Positions 11,215-22,324 are shown, counted from the stretch's first letter. The stretch: DNA of 64,000 nucleotides from Meghimatium bilineatum (GCA_034231615.1 CM067309.1:31852798-31916797); one strand, 5' to 3'. Made by a program: numbers and translations. Notes: generated by a model not told the origin, from the letters alone.

Positions 11215-11455
11215 GACTTATTTGGTAGCAATTATACTTTGGTTATCCAATGTACTCCGTCCCTCTTAGAGAAGCGGTACTCTGTGCCTGTCGAGAGTAC
11301 CACACATAGCACGTAACTCCGTAGCTTCAAGTAATCATCCCAGGGAATTCGAAAAAAAATCTACATTATAAACAAGAAGTTGTGTTGGGTTCTGAACCCG
11401 CGACCTCTTAAATATATTTAACGGCTTAACCACTACGGCAGGTAGATTGACATCT
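11215..11455 (-). mobile_element. tRNA-derived SINE E relic
   Basis: On the minus strand: an A-box-like segment (gccgtagtggttaagccg), B-box-like gggttcagaaccc at about 11387-11400, then a body (tgaagctacggagttacgtg) shared with the plus-strand copy at 16318-16560. Confidence 0.6.
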
Positions 11456-11489
11456 GAGCATCGGACATACAAATATAGAACTACAGTAA

Positions 11490-11990
11490 CGAGATTGTTT
11501 TTTTTTTTCTTCTTCTTCTGCGTTCACTCTCTTATAACCTCAAAGAAGACATCGTACCATTCCGCCGGGGAGCTTGAAGTACGTTGTACTGCTAGTTCCA
11601 CAGTTGAACTGTGTTATTTGCATCTCGGTTGGCTCACCTTATGGCCCGGATATCCGAGTCCCAGCACATCCGTTTTCGTCATGCCTTTAATTCGGGTAGT
11701 GGGCTTACCTAGCCTGTGACAGCCTGCCTATCTGTCAACGGGTGTGTAATGGACTCTTCGCCAGGCGATTGCAGCGTCAATCTCGCACGAGGTTTTCCCA
11801 CAGTCAGTGAACTTGCCTCGTGTAAATTAGACGATGAGCATTGGCCTATCAGGTACTGAACCTTTTCTCATCCACGAACCTGGTTCTGGTTAAGGAAGAA
11901 TTCGACAGAAGAGTTGGAACCGGGCTCTTTCGCCTTCTTAGCCGAGATGTCGTTCTTGGTGATGTAACTATGGACGTGAGTGTTCGAAAA
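11490..11990 (-). mobile_element. GC-richer element ending in a GAA tail, unassigned
   Basis: Plus-strand tttttttcttcttcttctgcgt-type sequence at 11490-11522 is the reverse of a ...gtgaacgcagaagaagaag terminus, like those of SINEs A and B. The roughly 460 bp to its right are GC-richer than the surroundings and have no second copy in the window. It could be a longer SINE or a LINE 3' UTR. Confidence 0.5.
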
Positions 11991-12420
11991 TGGAAGGAAA
12001 GAAAAAAATAGTGGGGAAAATTACTTACGCAGTTTCATGTCAAATTATTGCCAGGATAACAATGCTCCATCGAATCAAAACAACCATCCAATTAATTCTG
12101 CATTGTTTACAATGGCATATACCTACAATGGAGCGATAATCCTACATGCCCAACCATACATCTGGTCTTCGTCGAGTTACTGACTGTTCATTAGTCGCTT
12201 TGCGAATACTTTATATCGGCAGCCAATTAAAAAAAAAACACCGAAAAAAAGTCAACCACGACACTAATCTGAGCTGATTCAAGATCAGCCACATACAACT
12301 AGACTTACAATAAATATAGACTCTTATGGGCCAGTCACATTGATTATGTTTGAAAATGGCCACGCATTATCTCATTACCGCCAACAACGACAATGTTACA
12401 TTTTAAAACACAAATCTCCA

Positions 12421-12579
12421 ACTGAAGACGGATGTGTCGGGTCATTGGCGCATATGAAACGGTGATACAACGCATTTCTATTCTCTGGACTACATCCTGC
12501 TGAAAATCAAGTAGGACCATGTTCCTGCTACAAGGGAGATCAAGCAGGAGTTTGAGAATGAACGCTGAAGAAGAAGAAA
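12421..12579 (+). mobile_element. SINE A copy
   Basis: Full length, about 159 bp: starts gaagacggatgtgtcgggtc, passes ctctggactacatcctgctg, and ends gagtttgagaatgaacgctg followed by (GAA)3. Diverged. The target duplication is not clear. Confidence 0.85.
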
Positions 12580-12889
12580 CAAAAATTTCGTTGTTTCTAC
12601 GACAAAATTTCTTAAACATGTGAAACTTGAGTTAAGCTGTGTCCAATGCCAGATATGTCGCTTTGGTTGCATTAAGTCCATGTGCTTCACTGGAATATAT
12701 ACATGGTAATATATACAAATCGACGTTTCGATCTACAGGCATTCATCAAGAAACAACTTAACACAACCGAGTAAGGTACGGCACTGGTCACCGTCACATC
12801 ATAACAAAGCTAAAATGAATTAATGTCGGAAGAGGGGGGGGGCAGGATATAAACATTAGAAGGATAGACATTCCACGCAGCCGCATTGT
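12580..12889. other. Unassigned sequence with G-run
   Basis: Contains a short ATATAC-rich stretch near 12700 and a G-run at about 12833-12842. No coding seen. Confidence 0.35.
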
Positions 12890-13122
12890 GTGAGGTTCCT
12901 TAAAGGGGAGGGGGGGGATGAAAGTGACTAAGGATGTGTTATGGGTTGAGTTGGCTGCTTAATCGCACAGAAGTGTCTAATTCACCCTGTAGCCATGCTG
13001 AAGTAGGACGCGTCATGAATAAAGACACAGATATCGTTAACGAAGCTGTAAACTACAACGCACTCGATTCTATGGACTAAATCCTGCTAATCTGCAGGAG
13101 TTTGAGAACGAACGAAGAAGAA
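12890..13122 (+). mobile_element. SINE B copy, diverged
   Basis: The head is decayed (gtgactaaggatgtgttatg). The 3' half is clear (ccatgctgaagtaggacgcg ... tgctaatctgcaggagtttg) and is followed by agaacgaacgaagaagaa. Confidence 0.75.
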
Positions 13123-13209
13123 AAGCAACAAAGAAAACAGAATATTGACATAATATAACCCCATGACGGTGATGTGGAGTATATCACATCGGGACACCAT
13201 CAGGGGTAC

Positions 13210-13445
13210 TCATAAGATTGATCCCATGGATGGGGTCAAATTTATTCTTTCCTTTAACGCCAATAGTGCTGCTTTATTTTGGTATGCTAAGTGTGGTTAG
13301 AACCTCGTTGTTTGTTTTATTCTCTTTCCATATGATGTTCTCCCTATTCTTCTATATATCCACATCTCAAAGTTGTAAATTCTGTCTTGTTAATGGGTTA
13401 TTTGTTAGAGGGAGTGCCTCATTACATAAAACCACATTTTCATTC
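13210..13445 (-). pseudogene. LINE F relic
   Basis: The plus strand carries tattcttctatatatccaca and flanking sequence found in the LINE F copies at 39.9 and 38.9 kb. The minus strand reads LRCGYIEE then a stretch like HHMERE, corresponding to MWVYRRIG...SWKEKK in the better copy at 55.5 kb. Confidence 0.6.
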
Positions 13446-13620
13446 TAATTTCCCCCCGACTCCTGTCATATTTTATTCAACGTTTCTAACACTGTCAGAC
13501 TATAGCCCCCCCCCCCAGGTCATATTTTGTTCAACGTTTCTAGCACTGTTAGACTAATAATTGTTTTTTATTGTACGCAGTATGATTTATAATCAAATCA
13601 TGTTCCCATAGAAGACATGT

Positions 13621-13825
13621 GACCTGTTCGCTAAATTAAGTTGGACCCAGCTCGATATCTGTTTTGATTATTGTTTGCCGTTTAGTTGGTTACTATTTAT
13701 ATACTTGGAATCGCCTTGGATATTTTTGGCATACAATTCAAAGTGTATAAATAGTAACCAACTAAATGGCAAACAATAATCAAAACACGTAACCAACTGG
13801 GTCCTAATTAATTCAGCCAGGAGGC
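13621..13825. mobile_element. Palindromic MITE K, copy 1
   Basis: Near-complete palindrome of about 205 bp. The left end gacctgttcgctaaattaag mirrors the right end attcagccaggaggc region. The inner arms ggttactatttatatacttg and its complement (gtgtataaatagtaacc) pair strongly. No coding. Confidence 0.8.
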
Positions 13826-14309
13826 CTGTATTGTCAAAAACCACGGATCAAACTGTCAAGGATTCACACGTGCGTGTATTTGGTTCACATCTTGACCTGT
13901 GTTCACAGACTAATTACTTTTTGTTTATTTTAATTAAACACTGATTATTTCTAAGCAATGTATATTTTGACTGAAAAATGTGAGTGTGTCGTGTATGCCA
14001 AGAATCAGGGGCGTGCGGTAGGTTTTCTCAGTATGACTCAAGTCTTCGAAATACGGCCCAACCCCCTTTAAATGGTTTGTCTTCGAAATATCGCCTGCGA
14101 CAGTGTATTTTGATTAGTGCTGCCTAATGCGGCCGCTTCTGTGCCTCTATGCACGACACCGTCCTGCCAAGGATGACCCACAACATTGTATGGCAGTGCC
14201 GTAGATGCTATGTTGGTGTGGATTTTATTTTTAAATAAATAAATTTAACTTTCAGAGTACCTTTTTTGGAAATATGTACAGTAATTTGAGCACGTTCGTC
14301 TCTAATAAA

Positions 14310-14510
14310 GACCTTCGAACAGAATTAATTAGGACCCCATTCGTTACGTTTTTGATTATTTTTGGGCTTTCGTTTGGTTATTATGTACATATTTGGAATC
14401 GTATGCAAAAAAATAGCCGTGGCGACTCGGAGTATATAAATAGTGACCAACCGAAACCCAACAATAATAGAAAACGTAACGAATAGGGTTCGAATTAATT
14501 CTGTTAGGTC
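14310..14510. mobile_element. Palindromic MITE K, copy 2
   Basis: Starts gaccttcgaacagaattaat and ends aattaattctgttaggtc. The central arms (ggttattatgtacatatttg / gagtatataaatagtgacc) fold back. 201 bp. Confidence 0.8.
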
Positions 14511-14571
14511 ATCTATACCGCCGACGTTCTCTGTTTGATTTAGCTGTACTGTCACATAATAAGTTCCTGAT

Positions 14572-14680
14572 TTGGCGGAAGGCCCAGAAGTTAGAGCGTT
14601 GCTCTCAAAGCAGTGAGGTTAAGTGTTTCTCTCGGACGGTAAATTAAAAACTTCACCATATACATGACGTAATGAGCGGC
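14572..14680 (+). mobile_element. tRNA-like relic, probable old SINE
   Basis: agaagttagagcgttgctct followed by caaagcagtgaggttaag resembles a D-arm, anticodon arm and B-box start of a tRNA-derived SINE. It is too decayed to fold as a functional tRNA. Confidence 0.35.
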
Positions 14681-14784
14681 CTCTATCACACGCGACATAC
14701 CTGCAACTTTCTAATAGTATTGTCAGTTTTTAAAATACTGTCAATGGGCGTGAGAGAGAGATGGAAGCTTCTTTGTCCCCCTGT

Positions 14785-14973
14785 AGTTCTAATTGTGCTT
14801 ATTCTTCTTCAGCGTTCATTCTCAAACTCCCGCTGGATCTCCCTTGTAGCAGAACTATGATCCTACTAGATTTCCAGCAGGATGTAGTCCAGAGAATGGA
14901 AATGCGTTGTGTGGCCGTTGCATTTGCGCCGATGGACCGACGCATCCGTCTTCGGTGGAGTTCTAATTGTGCT
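14785..14973 (-). mobile_element. SINE A copy with 15-bp target duplication
   Basis: The element proper is 14800-14958, minus strand, 159 bp. It is flanked by perfect direct repeats agttctaattgtgct at 14785-14799 and 14959-14973. This fixes both ends of SINE A: it begins at gaagacgg (with a short 5' extension) and ends in GAA repeats. Confidence 0.95.
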
Positions 14974-14999
14974 ATTCTATTTAGATAAGGCTCCTTCTC

Positions 15000-15213
15000 T
15001 GCAACGCGACCAATCGCTAAATAAAACTTAACAACAGATTCACAACAAAGCAGAATTCGTTTTCTTAAGTGATGTTTTTGATTATTGCTGTGTTTTCGTT
15101 GGTCACTATTTTATACTTTGTGTCGCCTGCCAACGACGACCAACAAAAATCACGGAAATAATCTAAAAGCATGACCCAGAAAACTTAATTGGATTCTGCT
15201 GGTAGGTCTCCTC
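15000..15213. mobile_element. Palindromic MITE K, copy 3 (diverged)
   Basis: Contains atcgctaaataaaactt at the left, gacccagaaaacttaattgg and ctgctggtaggtct at the right, and inner arms around cgttggtcactattt. Diverged from copies 1, 2 and 4. Confidence 0.6.
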
Positions 15214-15279
15214 CTAGTGGCGAAAGTCAGTCCCGCAACTTCCGACCTGGTTTAATACAAATGTCAACATTGTTGTTCC

Positions 15280-15576
15280 CATCTGGCATTCTTCTTCTTC
15301 TGCGTTTGTTCTCAAATTCCTGCATATTAGCAGGGTGTAGTCCAGAGAACGGAATGCCCTGTGTCGTGGCTTATAGCATTGTTGCGATATCTGCGCCTTT
15401 CGGTCTGATACACCCGTCTTCAGCATTGTTTTGGGTAACTGACCCTATATGAGATGGGACAGCCAACTCCATCTCACAACCTCCTTAGTAGCCTCTTACG
15501 ACATGCATGGAAGATAAACAGTGTTGCTATTCTTTGCCCCTATCTCGGATCCCGGCAACACACGGGCGACATCTGG
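15280..15576 (-). mobile_element. SINE B copy with target duplication
   Basis: Element 15287-15569, minus strand, flanked by catctgg at 15280-15286 and 15570-15576. Nearly full length, from the cgggcg head to the GAA tail (ttcttcttcttctgcgtttg on the plus strand). Confidence 0.9.
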
Positions 15577-15690
15577 TGTAATCCCAAACATACAATCAAT
15601 ATTGATGCCCACATCTGGTGTAATCCCAAACATACAATCAATATTGATGTCCACATCTGGTGTAATCTCAAATATACAATCAACAAATAT
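15570..15690. repeat. 42-bp tandem repeat, about 2.7 copies
   Basis: Unit catctggtgtaatcccaaac followed by atacaatcaatattgatgcc. It starts exactly at the target duplication of the neighbouring SINE B. Confidence 0.9.
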
Positions 15691-15881
15691 TAGTGTTGCT
15701 GCCCAAGAAGGCATACGTCCACATTTTAGGATATAACAATGACAAAGTATATCGCTAGCAAGACTTGAAAAGACAAATGAAAGCCGCCATGTTATCGATG
15801 CTGAACTGTCCTAGTCAATAAAGATTGAGAAAGTCAACTATGAAATAAATAATTTTCAGGCGTATTCTGTAGCTCTATTAA

Positions 15882-16086
15882 TTCTTCTTCTTCTTCTTTC
15901 GTTCACTTGAAACATGTCTATATCTGTAATTCTGTCTCCTTAATAAAACTCACTGTCTTTTGTAGCTCATACAGTGTCCCATAGAGCTTTGATTCTAGTG
16001 TTGTTTCCTCTGGTCAATATCTCTGCCTCAGCGTTTCATGCTCAGAACACTCTTGAAGTATATGTTTGGCACTCTGCTCTATTAAT
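15882..16086 (-). mobile_element. 5'-truncated GAA-tailed LINE 3' end with 11-bp target duplication
   Basis: Element 15893-16075, minus strand, flanked by gctctattaat at 15882-15892 and 16076-16086. It is the same sequence as 8305-8480 and consists of 3' UTR only. The copy shows that this LINE ends in (GAA)n and integrates by target-primed reverse transcription with 5' truncation. Confidence 0.9.
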
Positions 16087-16129
16087 AATTCTTCAGGAAT
16101 TATTTTTACTTCTCAGCCTTTGAACTGTT

Positions 16130-16290
16130 CTTCTACCGAAGACGGATGTGCAGGGCGAATGGTTAAAATAAAGCTGGGACACAACGAATTTCCATTCTCT
16201 GGATTACATCCTGCTGGAAATCTAGTAGAACCATTGTCCTGTTACAAGAGAGAACCAGCGGGAGTTTGAGAATGAACGCTGAAGAAGAAG
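16130..16290 (+). mobile_element. SINE A copy
   Basis: ccgaagacggatgtgcaggg start, gagtttgagaatgaacgctg end, then (GAA)4. A short direct repeat (tgttct) lies on both sides. Confidence 0.9.
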
Positions 16291-16317
16291 AAATGTTCTC
16301 TATTATGATTCATTTTC

Positions 16318-16560
16318 ATTAGGGATTTACCTGGTGAAGTGGTTAAGCCATTCGTATTGATTTCAAAACGTCGTTGATTCGAATTCCACTCGCGACATCC
16401 TGTTTACAAAGTGGATTATATTTTCGGAAATGCAGGAAACCCTCTTGAAGCTACGGAGTAACGTGCTATGAGTGGTACCCTCGTCATGTGGCGTCCTGCT
16501 TTGTTCATATACACAAAGTACACACGGGGTAATCCGAGTACGATTAAGCCAATCCTCTAC
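16318..16560 (+). mobile_element. tRNA-derived SINE E relic
   Basis: A-box-like tggtgaagtggttaagcc and B-box-like gattcgaattcc, then the body tgaagctacggagtaacgtg shared with 11215-11455. Diverged. Confidence 0.6.
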
Positions 16561-17019
16561 GTCTTTTTAATATTTCTATTATAGTTATGGAGTTATCTTT
16601 GCTCTCTTTGTTTTCTGCTGGTGAATGTTGTGTGAAGAGTAGATAATTTGCGAGGACATATATCATCCCCACCCCCTAGCAATTTGTAGATCTGTACACA
16701 CGGGGTAGATCTGGCAGGACTTCTGTTCTAATCTCAAATTGGCTCCACTACTGCATATTTTGAATTTCCAAATGAGTTGAGTTCTTGCAAGATCAGCTCA
16801 AGTCTTGTTTAATCAAGAGTGTATATCTGTCGCTGTCATGCCTTGTAATCTCATTCCACTGCCAAGCTATGCATACTGAATTCCAGGATTTGTGAATTGA
16901 ATGCCAGGTTATGTGAACTAAAGTCCCAGACATGCGAACGGTTCTGTACTCTCCAATGTTTTATAACAGCACATGTATTTTGTCACAAAATATATTTTCT
17001 GGTAATCCATTTATATATC
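16561..17019. other. Unassigned intergenic sequence
   Basis: No coding seen. Weak tandem structure near 16880-16940 (about 24-bp units like attccaggatttgtgaa). Confidence 0.35.
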
Positions 17020-17190
17020 CGCCGAAGACGGATGTGTCGGGCCATTGGCGAAAATAAAACGGCGAAACGACGCGTTTCCATTCTCTGGACTGCATCCTGA
17101 TGGAGATCTAGTAGTACTGCTACAGGAGAGATCCAGCAGGAGTTTGAGAATGAAAGCTGAAAAAAAAGAAGTACTCCATTCATATGATAT
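17009..17190 (+). mobile_element. SINE A copy with near-perfect target duplication
   Basis: The element is about 17020-17172. It is flanked by tccatttatat on the left and tccattcatat on the right (one mismatch). The tail is aaaaaaaagaa instead of pure GAA. Confidence 0.85.
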
Positions 17191-17336
17191 GATTTTTGGG
17201 AGTTCTTTTGGCCGTCTGTACCGATAATTTTTTGGTGTTATTTCGACCGTCTGTACCGAGAATTTTTGTGGGTTCTTTCGGCCGTATGTACCGAGAATTT
17301 TTGGGGGTTATTTCGACCGTCTGTACCGAGAATTCT
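17190..17336. repeat. 36-bp tandem repeat, about 4 copies
   Basis: Unit cgaccgtctgtaccgagaat followed by ttttgggggttatttc, with moderate divergence. Confidence 0.9.
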
Positions 17337-17647
17337 TCATAAATATATAAACTTGTACAAGTCAGAGATTGTCTGACCATTAGTGACTTTATATAGTCAG
17401 CAATATTTTCTCACTGAAGGTTGTTATTTCAAGAGAACATCGCTGTAAGACAACCCATCATCAGGACATCGTTGTAATAGAACTGGTTCAAAGGGCATGA
17501 GCCCATGGACCTCTGGATCAGCAACCAACCAACCAACCATGTAATAGAATCCATCATGAGAACATCGATGTAAGGGAACCTACGAGAGAAGAACTGAGAA
17601 CAACCTTCTTTGTAGCCGTTATCACTGCTGTTTTTGGTTTAACATTT
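17337..17647. other. Intergenic, with a small dispersed repeat
   Basis: 17484-17545 (ggcatgagcccatggacctc then atcagcaaccaacc) is also found at 63008-63065, so it is part of a dispersed element, probably an old SINE. Confidence 0.45.
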
Positions 17648-18845
17648 TGCCATAATGCGCCATCTCCAGCTGACATAATGTGCCACCTCCAGCTGACATA
17701 ATGTGCCATCTCCAGCTGACATAATGTGCCATCTCTAGCTGACATAATGCGCCATCTCCAGCTGACATGATGCGCCATCTCTAGCTGACATAATGCGCCA
17801 TCTCTAGCTGACATAATGCGCCATCTCCAGCTGACATAATGTGCCATCTCCAGCTGACATAATGTGCCATCTCCAGCTGACATAATGTGCCATCTCTAGC
17901 TGACATAATGTGCCATCTCCAGCTGACATAATGTGCCATCTCCAGCTGACATGATGTGCCATCTCCAGCTGACATGATGTGCCATCTCCAGCTGACATGA
18001 TGTGCCATCTCCAGCTGACATAATGTGCCATCTCCAGCTGACATGATGTGCCATCTCCAGCTGACATGATGTGCCATCTCTAGCTGACATGATGTGCCAT
18101 CTCCAGCTGACATGATGTGCCATCTCTAGCTGACATGATGCGCCATCTCCAGCTGACATAATGTGCCATCTCTAGCTGACATAATGTGCCATCTCCAGCT
18201 GACATAATGTGCCATCTCCAGCTGACATAATGTGCCATCTCCAGCTGACATAATGTGCCATCTCCAGCTGACATAATGTGCCATCTCCAGCTGACATAAT
18301 GTGCCATCTCCAGCTGACATAATGTGCCATCTCTAGCTGACATAATGTGCCATCTCCAGCTGACATAATGTGCCATCTCTAGCTGACATGATGTGCCATC
18401 TCCAGCTGACATGATGTGCCATCTCCAGCTGACATGATGTGCCATCTCCAGCTGACATAATGTGCCATCTCCAGCTGACATGATGTGCCATCTCCAGCTG
18501 ACATGATGTGCCATCTCCAGCTGACATGATGTGCCATCTCTAGCTGACATGATGCGCCATCTCCAGCTGACATAATGTGCCATCTCTAGCTGACATAATG
18601 TGCCATCTCCAGCTGACATAATGTGCCATCTCCAGCTGACATAATGTGCCATCTCCAGCTGACATAATGTGTCATCTCCAGCTGACATAATGTGCCATCT
18701 CCAGCTGACATAATGTGCCATCTCCAGCTGACATGATGTGCCATCTCTAGCTGACATAATGTGCCATCTCCAGCTGACATAATGTGCCATCTCCAGCTGA
18801 CATGATGCGCCATCTCTAGCTGACATAATGTGCCATCTCCATCTG
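17648..18845. repeat. 23-bp satellite-like array, about 52 copies
   Basis: Unit cataatgtgccatctccagc plus tga. Variant sites are cataatg/catgatg, ccagct/ctagct and gtgcc/gcgcc. Most units hold the palindrome CAGCTG. A marker block with gcgcc recurs 414 bp apart (18134-18144 and 18548-18558), which is exactly 18 units and suggests a higher-order duplication. All open frames here are repeat artefacts. Confidence 0.97.
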
Positions 18846-18939
18846 ATGAAAAATGTTCAGGTTGAAGCATGAGAGTGGATATAAATCAGTGTTTGCACTG
18901 TGCAGTCAATTTATAGCATGAAAACACTGATTTTCAAGT

Positions 18940-19135
18940 TCACTTGAAACTTCTCTGTTTCTTAGCGAATGCTACTTTCGTTTCTGCCCATTCGTAACAT
19001 CCACCCCACCAGAATCGCTTGGCGCATGTGGATTTCTGTGTGAACTTGAAACATTGAGGACCGACCACGTTAAAATAGATCTGACCGATGAGATGAGCAA
19101 GTGGCGATACTGCAGCTTTCAAGCACTTTCGAAAT
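18940..19135 (-). CDS. Candidate exon, unassigned (weak)
   Basis: On the minus strand a T-rich tract ends ...gaatttttgcag at 19136, a good acceptor. The following frame is open for 64 codons to a stop at 18940-18942. It includes FNVVGPQCFKFTQKS then CAKRFWWGGCYEW. The aromatic-GGC cluster recalls Kunitz-type domains, but the cysteine spacing does not fit well. There is no repeat match in the window. It could equally be a chance open frame. Confidence 0.3.
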
Positions 19136-19165
19136 CTGCAAAAATTCAAGAAAAATTTGAATTAA

Positions 19166-19725
19166 TACATACACATTGACTCATACACATTGACTCATAC
19201 ACATAGACTCATACACATTGACTCATACACATTGACTCATACACATTGACTCATACACATTGACTCATACACATTGACTCATACACATTGACTCATACAC
19301 ATTGACTCATACACATTGACTCATACACATTGACTCATACACATTGACTCATACACATTGACTCATACACATAGACTCATACACATAGACTCATACACAT
19401 AGACTCATACACATAGACTCATACACATAGACTCATACACATTGACTCATACACATAGACTCATACACATACACTCATACACATAGACTCATACACATTG
19501 ACTCATACACATACACTCATACACATAGACTCATACACATAGACTCATACACATAGACTCATACACATAGACTCATACACATAGACTCATACACATACAC
19601 TCATACACATAGACTCATACACATAGACTCATACACATAGACTCATACACATAGACTCATACACATAGACTCATACACATTGACTCATACACATTGACTC
19701 ATACACATAGACACATACACATTAA
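19166..19725. repeat. 14-bp minisatellite, about 40 copies
   Basis: Unit actcatacacattg with a common variant catag in place of cattg, and a rarer catac. Variants occur in blocks, implying local spread. Confidence 0.97.
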
Positions 19726-19828
19726 TACAATTAAAAGGTGATAATGGTAAAACTATATCAGTTATAACTTCAGCAGATCAAAAGTTTTAAGTATTTTCCC
19801 ATAGTTGTTGTTCTATAATTATCACTAC

Positions 19829-20200
19829 GAAAACTCGCGCTTATCTTTGTCCCCGGACACGCGGGCGTGGAGGAAAACGAACGGGCCGACAAATTAGCTA
19901 GCCTCGCCACCACCTCAGATGGTCAGTATATGGACCGAGCAGACATACTCATTGCTCATAGTGAGTCCTCACGATCTGAGGATTTTGAGTTGAATGGGCA
20001 TCAGTCAATATCAAGAATGTGGGAATTGGGAGTGAAGGTGGGCGTCGCCCATAGAGAACCCCTGACACAGAGCTAAAAATGAGCAGTGAACCAACATAGA
20101 ACTGGAACCATAGTCCGTTATACCCTGAGAGATTTACTGAAGCGGAGATCTGAGCACCTATGGACGTGTCCGGTGTGCGAAAAGGATAATCAACAGACCC
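19829..20200 (+). pseudogene. LINE RNase H relic (EHLWxCPxC family)
   Basis: Reads LALIFVPGHAGVEENERADK, an RNase H C-terminal signature (VPGHxGVxxNExAD), followed by a spacer with NGHQSISRMWELGVKVG. After shifts it reads RTGTIVRYTLRDLLKRRSEH and LWTCPVCEKD, the cysteine tail of this family. Frames are interrupted and the 5' part is missing. Related to 55113-55470. Confidence 0.75.
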
Positions 20201-20204
20201 AATA

Positions 20205-20965
20205 CCTAGGTATTCTTATACAGTTGTTGATGGTATAAGTGACATCTGTGTCAGATGACAAGTGTGAAGTATTCTATAGTTGTTAGTGTAGGTGGTCATC
20301 ACAATTAATAAAGTGACATCTTTGTCAGATGACAAGTGTGAAGTATTATATAGTTGTTAGTGTATGTTATCACAATTAATAAAGTGATATCTTTGTCAGA
20401 TGACAAGTGTGAAGTATTCTTTAGTTGTTAGTGTAGGTTGTCATCACAATTAATAAAGTGATATCTTTGTCAGATGACAAGTGTGAAGTATTCTATAGTT
20501 GTTAGTGTAGGTTGTCATCACAAGTAATAATGTGATATCTTTGTCAGATGACAAGTGTGAAGTATTCTATAGTTGTTAGTGTAGGTTATCACAGTTAATA
20601 AAGTGATATCTTTGTCAGATGACAAGTGTGAAGTATTCTATAGTTGTTAGTGTAGGTTGTCATCACAAGTAATAATGTGATATCTTTGTCAGATGACAAG
20701 TGTGAAGTATTCTATAGTTGTTAGTGTAGGTTATCACAGTTAATAAAGTGATATCTTTGTCAGATGACAAGTGTGAAGTATTCTATAGTTGTTAGTGTAG
20801 GTTATCACAATTAATAAAGTGACATATTTGTCAGATGACAAGTGTGAAGTATTCTATAGTTGTTAGTGTAGGTTGTCATCACAATTAATAAAGTGATATC
20901 TTTGTCAGATGACAAGTGTGAAGTATTCTATAGTTGTTAGTGTAGGTTATCACAATTAATAGTTA
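20205..20965. repeat. About 71-74-bp tandem repeat, about 10 copies
   Basis: Unit aataaagtgatatctttgtc, agatgacaagtgtgaagtat, tctatagttgttagtgtagg, then ttgtcatcacaatt or the 3-base-shorter ttatcacaatt. The long and short variants alternate in places. It begins immediately after the LINE relic. Confidence 0.95.
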
Positions 20966-21149
20966 TTATATACTATTTCTTATATAAAGTGCATGAATAG
21001 TAATGGATATACTCGTACACAAATTCTTCCGGTACACGTCGTGGCGATTGCAAGACAAATTTAGAAAATTGGGATCATCACGGGCCAAATTTATAAAAAA
21101 CCACATTGAATGATTTTATACATTTAGTTTTTTTTAATAACTTTATTTC
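20966..21149. other. Unassigned intergenic sequence
   Basis: No feature recognised. Confidence 0.3.
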
Positions 21150-21240
21150 ACTGTTTAGCAATGATCCGCGGGCCACTTACTAGGCTTTTGCGGACCGGGT
21201 ATGGCCCGCGGGCCGCCAATTGAATAACCATGATCTAAAC
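21150..21240 (-). mobile_element. hAT-type terminal relic
   Basis: Contains a GC-rich palindrome (ggcccgcgggcc, about 21203-21214) followed by gccaattgaataaccatgat. Read on the minus strand this is the decayed end of a hAT element (CA.GGTT.....GGCCCGCGGGCC type). No partner end is identified with confidence. Confidence 0.45.
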
Positions 21241-22053
21241 TAATCTCTAATCTTCCAAGCTGCAGTTATTGGCCAGCAGACACCTCGGCCGCAGACTCAG
21301 TGTCAGATGACCATCAGAGATAACACAGTGTACACCATGAACAATCAGATAACACTGCCGCTGAGAACATTTCCCACACTTTCCAAACAAATAATTCGTT
21401 TTTCATTCATAAAACCTGGACGCAACTTGTAGCCTAGTTTTCCTTAATGTACAATGAATCTATTCTTGTTGGAAGTTTGGTATGTGTTGCAAATATAGAT
21501 CTCCCGATCCCTGACAGAAACAACTTTAACAGGATTTAACTTATTTTAAAATAGTGAAAAGAAGTGGGGGAGTTTATAAAACAGAAAAAAATAGCGTCTA
21601 CCGCAACTTTTTTAGTTAATCTTATAGGATTAATAATTATAATTAATTTATAGTAAATTTATAATTGTAACTTGGCATATGTTATCGGAAGTATTTTTGG
21701 GTGTTTTTCTCGTATATATTGGATGTGGTTGCACATCCAACCACAGGCGCCGCTTCGTCACCGAGAGAACCGTCTTTCTCACACCGTGTGCATTCTTCAC
21801 CCCTATGGTATTAATATAACTCATTCATATATCTAGCATTTCTCATGATCACCCCCTTTATGAGATCTGGATCACTTTCGGCCTCCTCACAAAAATCTCC
21901 ATTCTTTCTGAACTATCTTTTATTCCATCACCCCCCTCCACCGAAACATTCACGTCGTTGCTTGTCTGTGTTTATAAGAACATGCTTTCAGGGGTGTTGA
22001 CTTTGATTTGTGAATTTTACTTCTAATTCTTGCCTCCACATTTAACTTGAATA
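21241..22053. other. Unassigned intergenic sequence
   Basis: AT-rich and low in repeats. No coding motif seen. Confidence 0.35.
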
Positions 22054-22188
<135 letters not shown>

Positions 22189-22324
22189 CACAGTTATGAT
22201 ATTTGTGATACAACATTCTTTATTACCCTATGATTCTCATACGGTAACATACATACCTGCATATATGCTCACGTAGTTTCTTAAAATGCAGTTATATTCA
22301 CTTAGTACTTTTAGTACTTGTAAA

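Noticed and set aside
17554-18870. Long minus-strand open frames (up to 248 codons)
   Set aside because: Pure 23-bp repeat translation that stays open in all frames. No start context or unique sequence.
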